Positions 15,477-23,718 of a stretch of DNA of 41,791 bases are shown here, piece after piece (position 1 is the stretch's first letter; each line of letters starts with the position of its first letter). The DNA is from Huintestinicola sp050874005 (GTDB taxonomy: Bacteria; Bacillota; Clostridia; Oscillospirales; Ruminococcaceae). The stretch spans positions 1 through 41,791 of the forward strand of contig NZ_JBNMJV010000026.1 of NCBI RefSeq assembly GCF_050874005.1, read 5' to 3'. Both the position numbers and the translations under genes were made by a program. The notes under the pieces were generated by a model. The model was not told the origin of the DNA. It saw only the letters and a list, made by a program, of their open reading frames with translations, and made no database searches.

Positions 15477-16250
15477 TTATAAATTATGCGCCGGTATGGC
15501 AGGCTTCTTTGCGGCAAATACCAGCTTTTCGCTGTCATTTCGGGGCGGCTCGAGGGAGTCGAAATCATAGACCGCTTCAAGGGTCATACCCGAATCTGCA
15601 AGAGCCTGTTCGATTATTTCCCGAGGAAAGGCAATTTCCGAAAGCTCGTCGGTGTATCTGGTAAATAAGCCGCTTTCGTTTTTCTCAAAAATGTCCAGCG
15701 AAATGTCCACTTGACAGTCGGGGGAGCTATCATTGAAGCTGTTCTGCCATACGCAGTAAACGTCCTCAAGGTCATAGACGAAGGTGTTGTTCCCTAAGAT
15801 ATTCCTGTGCTTGTAAGGGGTGTTCACATCGAATATGAACAGTCCTCCCGGCTCGCAGAAAAGGGAAACACGATCAAAGGTCTTTCGGATATCATCAAGA
15901 CTGCCCAGGTGATTTAAGCTGTCGAGGGCGCAGAGGGTAACGTCTATGGTGCCGAACATATCAAGCTTTGTCATATCCTGACAAAGATACTGAATGGGCA
16001 GACCGCTCTCAAATTTCTTGTCCATAGCGCAGGAGAGCATTTCCTCCGAAGCGTCGGTGCCGATAACGTCATAGCCCAGCCTTGCCATTTCCTCGGACAG
16101 GCTGCCCGTTCCGCAGGCAAGGTCTAAGAGAATACCTTTTTTTCCCCCGTGGAGACTTATGAGCCTGTCAAAATACTCCGCTCTCGCCTTGTAAGAGATA
16201 TTTTCGGTGAGGCGGTCGTAAAAATACGCAAATGCGCTGTAGCCGCTCAA
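15477..16250 (-). CDS. Class I SAM-dependent methyltransferase
   Basis: A 257-residue Rossmann-fold methyltransferase with motif I LLDLACGTGSLSEEMA, the acidic ribose-binding strand end VIGTDASEEML, and motif IV-like IDVTLCALDSLNHL. The sequence is close to the small-molecule/YodH-like group widespread in Clostridia. The acceptor substrate is unknown. It starts 2 bp after the yerC-like gene ends and is cotranscribed with it and hslO. Confidence 0.85.
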   Translation of the reverse strand: MSGYSAFAYFYDRLTENISYKARAEYFDRLISLHGGKKGILLDLACGTGSLSEEMARLGYDVIGTDASEEMLSCAMDKKFESGLPIQYLCQDMTKLDMFGTIDVTLCALDSLNHLGSLDDIRKTFDRVSLFCEPGGLFIFDVNTPYKHRNILGNNTFVYDLEDVYCVWQNSFNDSSPDCQVDISLDIFEKNESGLFTRYTDELSEIAFPREIIEQALADSGMTLEAVYDFDSLEPPRNDSEKLVFAAKKPAIPAHNL

Positions 16251-16252
16251 TG

Positions 16253-16600
16253 TCAGTCTTTCCCTTCTGCGCCTGTGTTCACGCCGAGTATCTCGTCGGT
16301 GGTGGTGTTTTTCAGGCGGTCGAATACGATACGGTAGCCCTCGCCGCTGTACTTGCTGTTAAGTGTGCGGTTAACACGGCTGATGGTGGCGGTGCTTGCT
16401 CCTGTGCTTGCCACGATGTTGTTGTATATCTTCTTCTCCGAAAGCATTTTTGCAACAAGCATTCTCTGGGAGAGGGATTTCAGCTCAAGAGATGTGCAGA
16501 GGTCGTCAAGAAATTTTGCACACTCCTCCCTTGTTTCAAGGCAGAGGATAGCGTCATAGAGAAAGCTCAGGCTCTTTTCGTCAGCTCTGTTTTCATCCAT
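16253..16600 (-). CDS. YerC/YecD-type TrpR-like DNA-binding protein
   Basis: A 115-residue helical protein of the TrpR/YerC/YecD family. The segment LSQRMLVAKMLSEKKIYNNIVASTGASTATISRVNRTL forms the helix-turn-helix, with the conserved STATISRV recognition helix. TrpR-type ligand residues are not evident, so it is unlikely to sense tryptophan. The target genes are unknown. It is the first gene of a leftward operon with the methyltransferase and hslO, behind a consensus promoter. Confidence 0.85.
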   Translation of the reverse strand: MDENRADEKSLSFLYDAILCLETREECAKFLDDLCTSLELKSLSQRMLVAKMLSEKKIYNNIVASTGASTATISRVNRTLNSKYSGEGYRIVFDRLKNTTTDEILGVNTGAEGKD

Positions 16601-16661
16601 AATTTATACAGTCCTTTCGGTAAAATATTTTTCGCTTTTATACGAACTATGCCGTACTTCT

Positions 16662-16690
16662 ATTTTAGCACTCTAAAATATAAAAGTAAA
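16662..16690 (-). promoter_or_regulatory. Promoter of the yerC-like operon
   Basis: On the reverse strand TTTACT, a 17-nt spacer and TAAAAT, about 60 bp upstream of the yerC-like ATG. Confidence 0.65.
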
Positions 16691-16841
16691 GGGGTATAGG
16701 CATATTTTAATATTTTTGTAACATTTTTTCAGTCTTTAAGATCGCTTATCGGCATCGTCTGAAAATTTGCACAACCTGTCCCGAATTATCCCTCACGAAA
16801 ATAGTCGAATTTCCGAAATGAAAAAACCGACCCGAATTGTA

Positions 16842-16870
16842 TTGACGGCGGAGCAATATTGGTTTATACT
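16842..16870 (+). promoter_or_regulatory. Promoter of rpe
   Basis: TTGACG, a 17-nt spacer and TATACT. Transcription would start near 16877, leaving a 70-nt GC-rich leader before the TTG start of rpe. Confidence 0.8.
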
Positions 16871-16946
16871 TATTATGTATAGCTGTCAGCTTCCGCAGGG
16901 ACTCGGGGGCGGGCGTACCACTTCTATTAAAAGGAGCCTTTTTACA

Positions 16947-17591
16947 TTGAATACAATAGTTTCCGCTTCTATCCTGAGCGCAGATATCTGCCGTCTCGGA
17001 GAGGAGCTTGACAGGATAAAGCAAAGCGGCTGCGACCACGTTCATTTTGATGTTATGGACGGAGTTTTCGTGCCAAATATCAGCTTCGGAGTGCCTGTTC
17101 TTGCGGGTGTGCGCAAGCATACGGATATGTTTATCGACGCTCATTTAATGATAACAGACCCCCTGAAATACGTGGGCGTTTTTGCGGACAACGGAGCGGA
17201 TATGATAAGCTTTCATCTTGAGAGCAATTCAGACCCTGCCGCCGTTATCCGTGAGATAAAGACACGTGGAATTAAGGCAGGAATTGCCATCAAGCCGGGA
17301 ACACCCGTAAGTGATGTTCTTCCCTTTGTAAGCTCTGTGGATATGGTCCTTGTGATGACCGTAGAGCCCGGCTTCGGAGGACAGGGCTTTATGCACGAGA
17401 CGCTGAGCAAGATAAGTGAGCTTAAAGCATACATCGACAAGGAATGTCCCGGCACTCACATTCAGGTGGACGGCGGCATAAACGCCGAGACCGCAGCTCT
17501 TGTAAGAGAGGCAGGAGCGGATATCCTTGTGGCAGGCTCCTATCTTTTCAAGGCGGAGGATATGGCTGCTGCCGCCCGCTCAATGAGATAA
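16947..17591 (+). CDS. rpe: Ribulose-phosphate 3-epimerase
   Basis: Interconverts ribulose 5-phosphate and xylulose 5-phosphate in the pentose phosphate pathway. The 214-residue TIM barrel has the hallmark SASILSAD (usually PSILSAD), HFDVMDGVFVPNISFG, MTVEPGFGGQGFM and IQVDGGINAETA. The catalytic Asp in DVMDG and the metal-site His are present. The start is TTG at 16947, with AAAAGGAG 10 nt upstream. The frame stays open further upstream to 16767, but that region holds the promoter. The gene ends 12 bp inside the end of the convergent MecA-like gene. Confidence 0.93.
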   Translation: MNTIVSASILSADICRLGEELDRIKQSGCDHVHFDVMDGVFVPNISFGVPVLAGVRKHTDMFIDAHLMITDPLKYVGVFADNGADMISFHLESNSDPAAVIREIKTRGIKAGIAIKPGTPVSDVLPFVSSVDMVLVMTVEPGFGGQGFMHETLSKISELKAYIDKECPGTHIQVDGGINAETAALVREAGADILVAGSYLFKAEDMAAAARSMR

Positions 17592-18107
17592 GCCCGACAG
17601 TATTTCAACCGCATTTTTGGAAATAATCACCTTGTCGTGTTCGGACAGCTTTGCAAGAGCCGCTTCGTCCGCAGGAATTAGTGTTCCCGTTTCGGAAAGA
17701 CTTTCGCAGAGCAGTATATCGTCGGGCAGGCGTATTATGAGCCTTAAATAGTCCTGTCCGCCCGTAACAGCGCTTTCGGGGCAGGAAATGCTCAGAGACT
17801 TTATCTTTTTGCATACCCTTATAAGCTCCTCTGCGGAAGCTGTGGTTATTATCATCGGGCATACTCCGCCCGACTGCGGCTTTCGTGTCATAATAAAAAC
17901 GCACCCTCCCCATCTAACGGGAATTATCTCAACAGATACGGTGTATTTCCCCTTTTCGGGAAAAGCCCTTCCCACCAGTTCGGATATGAGCAGCGAGGCT
18001 TTTGGGGAGCCTTCGTGGAGCTTTTCCGCACAAAGACCGAGCAGGCACAGCTCACTTTCGGATATGACTGCTCTTGCTTTGTGTTCTCCCGTTCGTTCTA
18101 TCCGCAA
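17580..18107 (-). CDS. MecA-like ClpC adaptor protein (short form)
   Basis: A 175-residue protein resembling MecA/YpbH adaptors, which hand substrates to ClpC for degradation. The N-terminus MRIERTGEHKARAVISESEL matches the MecA opening. The C-terminal half has LIRVCKKIKSLSIS, DYLRLIIRLPDDI and LSEHDKVIISKNAVEIL, as in the ClpC-binding domain. It is shorter than typical MecA (about 215-220 residues) because the acidic middle linker is reduced. The start is TTG at 18107 with AAAGGTGG 7 nt upstream. The rnfD-like gene starts only 35 bp away on the other strand. The call is moderately sure. Confidence 0.6.
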   Translation of the reverse strand: MRIERTGEHKARAVISESELCLLGLCAEKLHEGSPKASLLISELVGRAFPEKGKYTVSVEIIPVRWGGCVFIMTRKPQSGGVCPMIITTASAEELIRVCKKIKSLSISCPESAVTGGQDYLRLIIRLPDDILLCESLSETGTLIPADEAALAKLSEHDKVIISKNAVEILSGLSH

Positions 18108-18142
18108 TAAAACACCACCTTTACATCAAGGATTATATTTAT

Positions 18143-19192
18143 ATGAAAAAGAAAGAACCCGGTATGCTCACTACCTTTGTCCGTGAGGGCAGGGGAGAAA
18201 AAAGCCGCCGCCCCGATGATTTCGGCGCAATGGTCAATATGCTTCTTGTGCTTCTGGTAACGGCGGCAATGTCCGTATATTACTACGGAATGAGAGCGGC
18301 TTTGCTGTGCATAATATGCGTCGGCGTCTGCTGGGGGCTTGACGTTCTCTGCCTTATTATTCAGAGAAAAAGCCTGCATATACACGATGTTTCGCCCATA
18401 ATAACGGGGCTTGCCATTGCTCTTATGATGCCTGCTTCCGTGCCGTATACCATTGCCGCCGCTGCCTGCGCCTTTGCCATTTGCATTGCCAAGCATCCTT
18501 TCGGCGGTCACGGCAAAGAGATAGTAAACTGTGCTGCGGCAGGATATATTTTTGCGGAGCTTTGCTTCCCATCGGCAGTATTGTCATACCCTAAGCCTAT
18601 GACGGAGCTGCCCCTTACCAATGTTATAACAGACGGGCTTTACCCCTCCTTTACCTCGGCGGCAATGCGCTCCACATCTGCCTCATACACGGATATCGAA
18701 CTGCTTATCGGCAATTTTACGGGACCTATGGGCTGCACGTTTACGGTGCTCACCGCTGTGTGTGCTCTGTATCTCATATCCCGTAAAGCGATATCGGGAA
18801 CGGTTTTCTTTACCGAGCTTGCCATAGTTATGGGCTGGAGCCTTGTGGCAGGGGGGGCTTTCAGAGTCAAGACCTCTCTTGTGGGCGGTATGCTCATTTT
18901 CGGATTATCGGTGCTTTCCTGCGATAACAGTATCGTTCACAAAACTGTTCCCGAAAAAATACTTTTCGGCATTGTTTCTGCTGTGATACTTATTGCCGCA
19001 GAGGAAATATCCCGCCTTGAAAATCCTGTGGTCTATGCGGCGGTGCTTTCTGCGCCCTTCGGCAGGCTTACGGGCAAATTCGGAGAGCTTGCACGCCGCA
19101 GGAAAAGGGCTAAAAACATTTTCGGAAAATATGCCGATGATATCAACGAAACTATTGCAATGACAGGGGGCGGCGATGATGGAAACGACTAA
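18143..19192 (+). CDS. RnfD/NqrB-like membrane protein lacking the flavin-attachment motif
   Basis: A 349-residue polytopic protein homologous to RnfD, a membrane subunit of the Rnf ion-translocating ferredoxin:NAD oxidoreductase. Conserved landmarks are IITGLAIALMMP, FGGHGKEIVNCAAAGY (RnfD: GGxGxNxFNPAxxGY) and LIGNFTGPMG. The covalent-FMN motif S-x-A-T expected after DG reads SAAM at residues 172-175 (DGLYPSFTSAAM), so the FMN-bearing Thr appears to be missing. The later DPVT region reads LSCDNSIV. It is the first of three overlapping genes with no RnfB, C or G nearby. It is likely a membrane complex with altered or lost redox function. Confidence 0.75.
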   Translation: MKKKEPGMLTTFVREGRGEKSRRPDDFGAMVNMLLVLLVTAAMSVYYYGMRAALLCIICVGVCWGLDVLCLIIQRKSLHIHDVSPIITGLAIALMMPASVPYTIAAAACAFAICIAKHPFGGHGKEIVNCAAAGYIFAELCFPSAVLSYPKPMTELPLTNVITDGLYPSFTSAAMRSTSASYTDIELLIGNFTGPMGCTFTVLTAVCALYLISRKAISGTVFFTELAIVMGWSLVAGGAFRVKTSLVGGMLIFGLSVLSCDNSIVHKTVPEKILFGIVSAVILIAAEEISRLENPVVYAAVLSAPFGRLTGKFGELARRRKRAKNIFGKYADDINETIAMTGGGDDGND

Positions 19193-19781
19193 GAAAAAAT
19201 GGTCATTTTCTGAGGGACTTTTCACTCATAATCCCGTTTTTGCGGCGGGAATGTCCCTTGCCCCTGCCATAATGATAGCAAACACCTTTCGGGGAGCGGT
19301 GACTTACGCAGCTGTGTTTTCTGCGGTAACGCTGATGTCCCTGATGATATCCTCTTTTCTGCCCAGAAAGCTGCCCTATGCTATGCGTATAATATTATAT
19401 ACTTTTATTGCCGTGGCGGTGTATATCCCATTCTGTATTTTTTTCGAGGGGCGGTTTGATTACGACCTGTCAAAGCTTGGCGTTTTCCTGCCTATGATAG
19501 TTTCGGGCGAATTTATCACCCGAGCCGCAGAGCTGAGATTTTTCCGTATGGAAAAGGGCAGAATGATACTTGATGTCATATCCCACATTTTAGGCTTTTG
19601 CTGGGCGGTCATATTCCTGGGCTTTGTGAGAGAGCTTTTCTCCACAGGCGGAATTGACGGAACGCTTTACGGCATAGGATTTACTATCCCCATTCTGAAC
19701 GCTCCCTGCGGCGGATTTATCCTTATCGGTCTTATGGGCGCATTTATCAGATCGTTCAAAAAGGAGGGGCGTGACAAATGA
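19176..19781 (+). CDS. RnfE-like membrane protein lacking the [2Fe-2S] cysteines
   Basis: A 201-residue, roughly six-helix protein aligned with RnfE/RsxE: FTHNPVFAAGMSLAP (RnfE: NxxLVQxLGLCP), LGVFLPMIVSGEFITRAAE (RnfE: GIFIPLIVTNCIVVGRAEA) and FVRELFSTG. In known RnfE one cysteine sits in LGLCP and one in TNC. Here those positions are Ala29 and Glu112, so the cluster ligands are gone. It overlaps the rnfD-like gene by 17 bp and the rnfA-like gene by 4 bp, so it is translationally coupled to both. Confidence 0.75.
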   Translation: MMETTKKKWSFSEGLFTHNPVFAAGMSLAPAIMIANTFRGAVTYAAVFSAVTLMSLMISSFLPRKLPYAMRIILYTFIAVAVYIPFCIFFEGRFDYDLSKLGVFLPMIVSGEFITRAAELRFFRMEKGRMILDVISHILGFCWAVIFLGFVRELFSTGGIDGTLYGIGFTIPILNAPCGGFILIGLMGAFIRSFKKEGRDK

Positions 19782-20383
19782 ATGACCCCGGCTTCTTTCA
19801 GAGTCTGCTGACCTCAGTTCTGATGTCGGTCATAGCCGAAAATTTCGTTTTTGCCAGGGCTTTCGGCGTTACCCCTATGATTGCTGCGGCTAAAAACAAG
19901 CGAAATCTTCCCGGAGTATGCGCAGGAGTTTCCTACTTTACTGCGGCGGCTTCCATAGCAATGTGGGGCGTTTCACAGCTCCCTTTTGCGGCTGACCGGG
20001 ACAGGCATTATCTTGTGGCGTTTTACGCACTTATCGTGGGCGGCGTTTATCTCGTCACCCTTTTGTGTGCATTTTTATTTGTAAAAAACAAATTTCCGAA
20101 AATAAAAAAATATGTGCATATCTCGGCGTTTAACAGCGCAGTTATGGGTACAATATTTCTGAGCGCTTCCGGCTGCGAAACATTCGGCGAATATCTGCTT
20201 TTCGGACTGACTGCGGGACTGGGATTTACGGCGGCTTCATATATGCTGTCGGGAGTTTACGCACAGCTTTATTCAGAGGACGTTCCGAGAGCATTCAGAG
20301 GCTATCCTGCGGTAATGATATTTTCGGGAATAATGGCAATGGCGGTGTACGGCATTTTAGGTCACGCACCTGCTTATATATAA
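19778..20383 (+). CDS. RnfA-like membrane protein lacking the [2Fe-2S] cysteines
   Basis: A 201-residue six-helix protein clearly homologous to RnfA/RsxA. VIAENFVFARAFGVTP aligns with VLVNNFVLVKFLGLCP, HISAFNSAVMGT with LITTNCAVLGV, and SEDVPRAFRGYPAVMIFSGIMAMA with the conserved VPAPFRG C-terminal segment. The two cysteine positions are Thr32 and Ser120. Together with the RnfE-like partner, all four expected ligands of the shared intramembrane cluster are substituted, although fold-defining residues are well kept. This pattern suggests selection for a non-redox role. AAGGAGG precedes the start. Confidence 0.8.
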   Translation: MNDPGFFQSLLTSVLMSVIAENFVFARAFGVTPMIAAAKNKRNLPGVCAGVSYFTAAASIAMWGVSQLPFAADRDRHYLVAFYALIVGGVYLVTLLCAFLFVKNKFPKIKKYVHISAFNSAVMGTIFLSASGCETFGEYLLFGLTAGLGFTAASYMLSGVYAQLYSEDVPRAFRGYPAVMIFSGIMAMAVYGILGHAPAYI

Positions 20384-20414
20384 TAGAAATATATAATTTT
20401 GAAAGGACATCAAA

Positions 20415-21725
20415 ATGAAAAGAAAAAAGAAAATTTTCAAGCCCAAAAGGCATTATAAGATAAAAAGAAGAAACGAAAATGCGGTGAAGATAATCGCAGG
20501 TGCAGCAGCTGTTGCGGCGCTTATTTTCGTGGGCTACAGCGTTGCGGGACCTATCGGAAGATACATTGCCTCCCGTCCCGACAGAACAGAGTCAGAGCCC
20601 TGGACGCCCTCGGAGACCGATAATGTTTCCGACAGCGTTCCTGCTGAGACCGATATTGCTTCACAGACCGCAGGCGGCGTTCAGACCGAGAGCCTGCCTG
20701 CCGTAAGCGAAACTTCTTCCATAGCCGGTGAAACAACACAGGCACCTGCCGTTTCCGAGACAGAGCCTATCGAAACTGCCCCTGCAGCTGTTATCAGAGA
20801 GGGCGGAGCGGCATATTACATTGACCCCGACAGTATGTCGGACGCCGACAGCCTGAACGCCGCTCTTGACGAGCTGAGCGCCAGCGGCTGCAGCGCTGTC
20901 ATATTCCCCGTAAAGACCGAGGGGGGAGTGTTCCACTATGCCACAGGGCTTGATTTTGTGGACACCGTTATTGACGGAAACGACCCTGTTGTTTCAAATC
21001 TTTCCGCATCGGATATCGTAAATGCTGCCGAAAGCAGAGGACTTCGCCCTGTTGCGCTTGTTTCCGTGCTTTACGACAACAACCGCTATGGTGATTACCG
21101 TGACGGCTCCTACAGGAGCGAGGACGGTGACACCTGGCTTGACACATCTCCCGACAAGGGCGGCAAGCCCTGGTTATCGCCTTTCGATGAAACGGCACAG
21201 GAGTATCTTTGCGACATTGTTACAGAGCTTGGCAATGCAGGCTTTACCGAGGTCATTTGCGATGATTTCATCTTCCCCGAGTTCAGGTCTTCGGATATTG
21301 ATATGCTGGGCGAGGAGGTTTCCCCCTACAGCGACCGTTACCACGCTCTCACTTCTCTTGCGGTGATGATGAACAATGCAGGAAACGAGTCGGGCACAGA
21401 GGTAATGCTCAGAATTACGGCTAATTCCGTTATCAAGGGCTACAGCGAGCTTTTCTATCCCGATGAGCTTGATGGCTGCCGCATAATGATAGATTACTCG
21501 GAAAACAACATCAGCCGCACTATGGTGGCAGGAAACGAGGAAGTCATTCTCGATGATATGGATATGTACGAGAAGATAACCGCAGTATACGGCGAAGTTT
21601 CCTCACGCTGCGGCGACCTGCCCGTATATCCTATGCTTGACAGGGAGTCGATGTCTGCGGACGATTTTGACGAGGCTGTGAAGGCGCTTACCGCTATGGG
21701 CTATGACAAATATTACGTTTATTGA
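20415..21725 (+). CDS. Membrane-anchored glycoside-hydrolase-like protein
   Basis: A 436-residue protein. It has a very basic N-terminus, one transmembrane helix (about residues 24-45, IIAGAAAVAALIFVGYSVAG), a Ser/Thr/Glu/Pro-rich linker (about 55-130), then a domain of about 300 residues. That domain resembles the putative glycosidase TIM-barrel family (DUF4015-like): ALDELSASGCSAVIFPVKTE, RPVALVSVLYDN, PWLSPFDETAQEYLCDIVTEL, GFTEVICDDFIFPEF and YPMLDRESM. It is probably anchored outside the cell, acting on wall or surface glycans; this is inference. GAAAGGA precedes the ATG. It follows the rnf-like genes by 31 bp and precedes miaB by 18 bp. Confidence 0.65.
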   Translation: MKRKKKIFKPKRHYKIKRRNENAVKIIAGAAAVAALIFVGYSVAGPIGRYIASRPDRTESEPWTPSETDNVSDSVPAETDIASQTAGGVQTESLPAVSETSSIAGETTQAPAVSETEPIETAPAAVIREGGAAYYIDPDSMSDADSLNAALDELSASGCSAVIFPVKTEGGVFHYATGLDFVDTVIDGNDPVVSNLSASDIVNAAESRGLRPVALVSVLYDNNRYGDYRDGSYRSEDGDTWLDTSPDKGGKPWLSPFDETAQEYLCDIVTELGNAGFTEVICDDFIFPEFRSSDIDMLGEEVSPYSDRYHALTSLAVMMNNAGNESGTEVMLRITANSVIKGYSELFYPDELDGCRIMIDYSENNISRTMVAGNEEVILDDMDMYEKITAVYGEVSSRCGDLPVYPMLDRESMSADDFDEAVKALTAMGYDKYYVY

Positions 21726-21743
21726 TCGAAAGGCGTTACATAG

Positions 21744-23108
21744 ATGGAAATAAATTACATTCAGGCGGTAAGAGACATTTTTGCCAAAAGAGAAGCGCCC
21801 CCCTTGTGCTGCGTTCACAGCTATGGCTGTCAGCAGAACGTAAGCGACGGGGAGAAGCTTAAAGGGCAGCTTTGTCTTATGGGATGCGGCGTTACAGACG
21901 ATATGACCGCCGCAGACATTATAATCCTCAACACCTGCGCCGTTCGTGAAAACGCTGAGCTGAAGGTCTACGGCAACATCGGAGAACTGAAGCGCCTCAA
22001 GGAGCAAAAGCCCGATATGTTGATCGCTGTAGGCGGCTGTATGGGTCAGGAGCCTAAAACGGCTGAGAAGATAAAGAAGTCCTACCGCCACGTAGATATC
22101 GTGTTCGGCACATTTGCCGCAAAGGAGCTGCCGAGGCTCATTTACGAGGCTCTTACCAAAAAAGAGTTTATCGTTGACACCGCCGAGAGAAACACCGAAT
22201 GCTTTGAGGATATCCCTGCGGTGAGAAGCGAGAAATACAAGGCAGGCGTTTCCATAATGTACGGCTGCAACAATTTCTGCTCTTACTGTATCGTTCCATA
22301 CGTAAGAGGCAGGGAGCGGAGCAGGAGCCCCGAAAAGATAATCGAGGAGATAAAAAGGCTCGTTTCGGACGGCTGCAAAGAAATTATGCTCTTAGGGCAG
22401 AATGTCAATTCCTACGGCAGGGGACTTGAGGAGAAAATTGATTTTCCCGAGCTGCTAAGGCGCATTGACAATATTGACGGGGATTTCAGAGTGAGATTTA
22501 TGTCCCCCCATCCCAAGGACGCCACAAGGGAATTTTTTGATGTAATTGCCGAAAGCAAAAAGATTTGCAAAAGCGTTCATCTGCCCCTCCAGTCGGGCAG
22601 CGACCGCATTTTAAAGGAAATGAACAGGCGTTATACGGCGGAGCAGTATATGGATATGGTTGAATACGCCCGAAAGGTAATGCCGGGTCTTTCCATATCC
22701 ACCGATATTATCGTGGGATTTCCCAACGAAACTTACGAGGATTTCAGCCGGACCCTTGATATTGTTAAAGCGGTAAAGTACGACAACATTTTCTCGTTCA
22801 TCTATTCAAAGCGGACAGGCACAAAGGCTGCCGAGATCATCGACCATACCTCCGAAGAGGACAAGGGAGAACGGTTCCGTGAGCTGCTTGCCGTTCAGCG
22901 TGAGATATCCGAGGAGCATTACAAGCGATTCTTAGGAGCGGAATTTGACGTGCTTTTCGACGGCACATACAAGGAAGAATTTATCAGCGGCAAGAGCGGC
23001 GAATTTATCATCACCCTTGTGAAAGGCTCTCCCGAGCTTATCGGAACGATGAGAAAGGTTAGGGTCACAAAGACACATAACTGGGCTGTTGAGGGTGAAC
23101 TGATATAA
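21744..23108 (+). CDS. miaB: tRNA-2-methylthio-N6-dimethylallyladenosine synthase MiaB
   Basis: A radical-SAM methylthiotransferase that converts i6A37 to ms2i6A37 in tRNAs reading UNN codons. The 454-residue protein has an N-terminal UPF0004 domain whose three cysteines hold the auxiliary cluster (YGCQQN, LNTCAVRENAE, VGGCMGQ). The radical-SAM motif is YGCNNFCSYCIVPYVRGRERSR-type (CxxxCxxC), and a C-terminal TRAM domain follows. Length and motifs match MiaB rather than MtaB or RimO. A terminator follows directly. Confidence 0.95.
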   Translation: MEINYIQAVRDIFAKREAPPLCCVHSYGCQQNVSDGEKLKGQLCLMGCGVTDDMTAADIIILNTCAVRENAELKVYGNIGELKRLKEQKPDMLIAVGGCMGQEPKTAEKIKKSYRHVDIVFGTFAAKELPRLIYEALTKKEFIVDTAERNTECFEDIPAVRSEKYKAGVSIMYGCNNFCSYCIVPYVRGRERSRSPEKIIEEIKRLVSDGCKEIMLLGQNVNSYGRGLEEKIDFPELLRRIDNIDGDFRVRFMSPHPKDATREFFDVIAESKKICKSVHLPLQSGSDRILKEMNRRYTAEQYMDMVEYARKVMPGLSISTDIIVGFPNETYEDFSRTLDIVKAVKYDNIFSFIYSKRTGTKAAEIIDHTSEEDKGERFRELLAVQREISEEHYKRFLGAEFDVLFDGTYKEEFISGKSGEFIITLVKGSPELIGTMRKVRVTKTHNWAVEGELI

Positions 23109-23128
23109 AGATAACGTAATCTTAATTC

Positions 23129-23161
23129 AGGCGTTTTCCGGAAAAGGAGAACGCCTTTTTT
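23129..23161 (+). terminator. Terminator of miaB
   Basis: Stem AGGCGTTTTCC/GGAGAACGCCT with a short loop and a run of six T residues, 20 bp after the miaB stop. Confidence 0.9.
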
Positions 23162-23185
23162 GATATGTTAATTTTCTGTAAACTC

Positions 23186-23211
23186 TGTAACGAACATCAC
23201 CTTCCGGCGTT
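23186..23211 (+). promoter_or_regulatory. Candidate ECF-sigma autoregulatory promoter
   Basis: TGTAAC, a 16-nt spacer and CGTT match the general ECF promoter layout (xGTAAC/GAAAC about 16 nt before CGTx). It lies 30 bp upstream of the ECF sigma gene's GTG start. ECF operons are commonly self-activated, which supports the reading; it remains inference. Confidence 0.5.
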
Positions 23212-23241
23212 TAATCTATGAAAAGGAAAGGAGGTATCCAA

Positions 23242-23718
23242 GTGAGGCAGGAAGAACAGTACAAGGAATATGCCGACAGGGTGTACAAATATCTTATGAG
23301 CCTCAGCGGAGGAAATAACAGCCTTTCCGAGGAGCTTACCCAGGAGACCTTTTTCCGAGCCATAACCCACGCCGAAAGCTTTGACGGCAGAGTGCAGATG
23401 ATCACCTGGCTCTGCGCCATTGTGAAAAATCTTTATATTTCCCATCTTCGCAGGGAAAAGCGGAGGGAGGACTGCGAGCCGGAGGATATCCCCGTTGATA
23501 CGGACATTTCGGGAAGAATGGAGCAGAGGGATATATACAAGGCTGTTCACCGTCTCCCCGAGCCGTACCGTGAGATAGTGCTTCTGAAAATTCACACGGA
23601 TATGAGCTTTGCGGAGATAGGGGAGATATTCGGAAAATCGGAGACCTGGGCGAGAGTGACCTTCTTTCGAGGGAAAGAACGGCTTAGAGAAATTCTGAAA
23701 GGAGAGGATATTTTATGA
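23242..23718 (+). CDS. ECF-family RNA polymerase sigma factor
   Basis: A 158-residue sigma-70 family ECF factor. The region 2 segment is SEELTQETFFRAITHAESFDGRVQMITWLCAIVKN in outline (DNA melting and core binding). The region 4 helix-turn-helix is LPEPYREIVLLKIHTDMSFAEIGEIFGKSETWARV in outline. An ATG at 23218 is in frame, but the GTG at 23242 has AAAGGAGG exactly 7 nt upstream and gives the usual short N-terminus, so it is preferred. The stop overlaps the start of the anti-sigma gene by 4 bp (ATGA), indicating coupled translation. Confidence 0.88.
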   Translation: MRQEEQYKEYADRVYKYLMSLSGGNNSLSEELTQETFFRAITHAESFDGRVQMITWLCAIVKNLYISHLRREKRREDCEPEDIPVDTDISGRMEQRDIYKAVHRLPEPYREIVLLKIHTDMSFAEIGEIFGKSETWARVTFFRGKERLREILKGEDIL

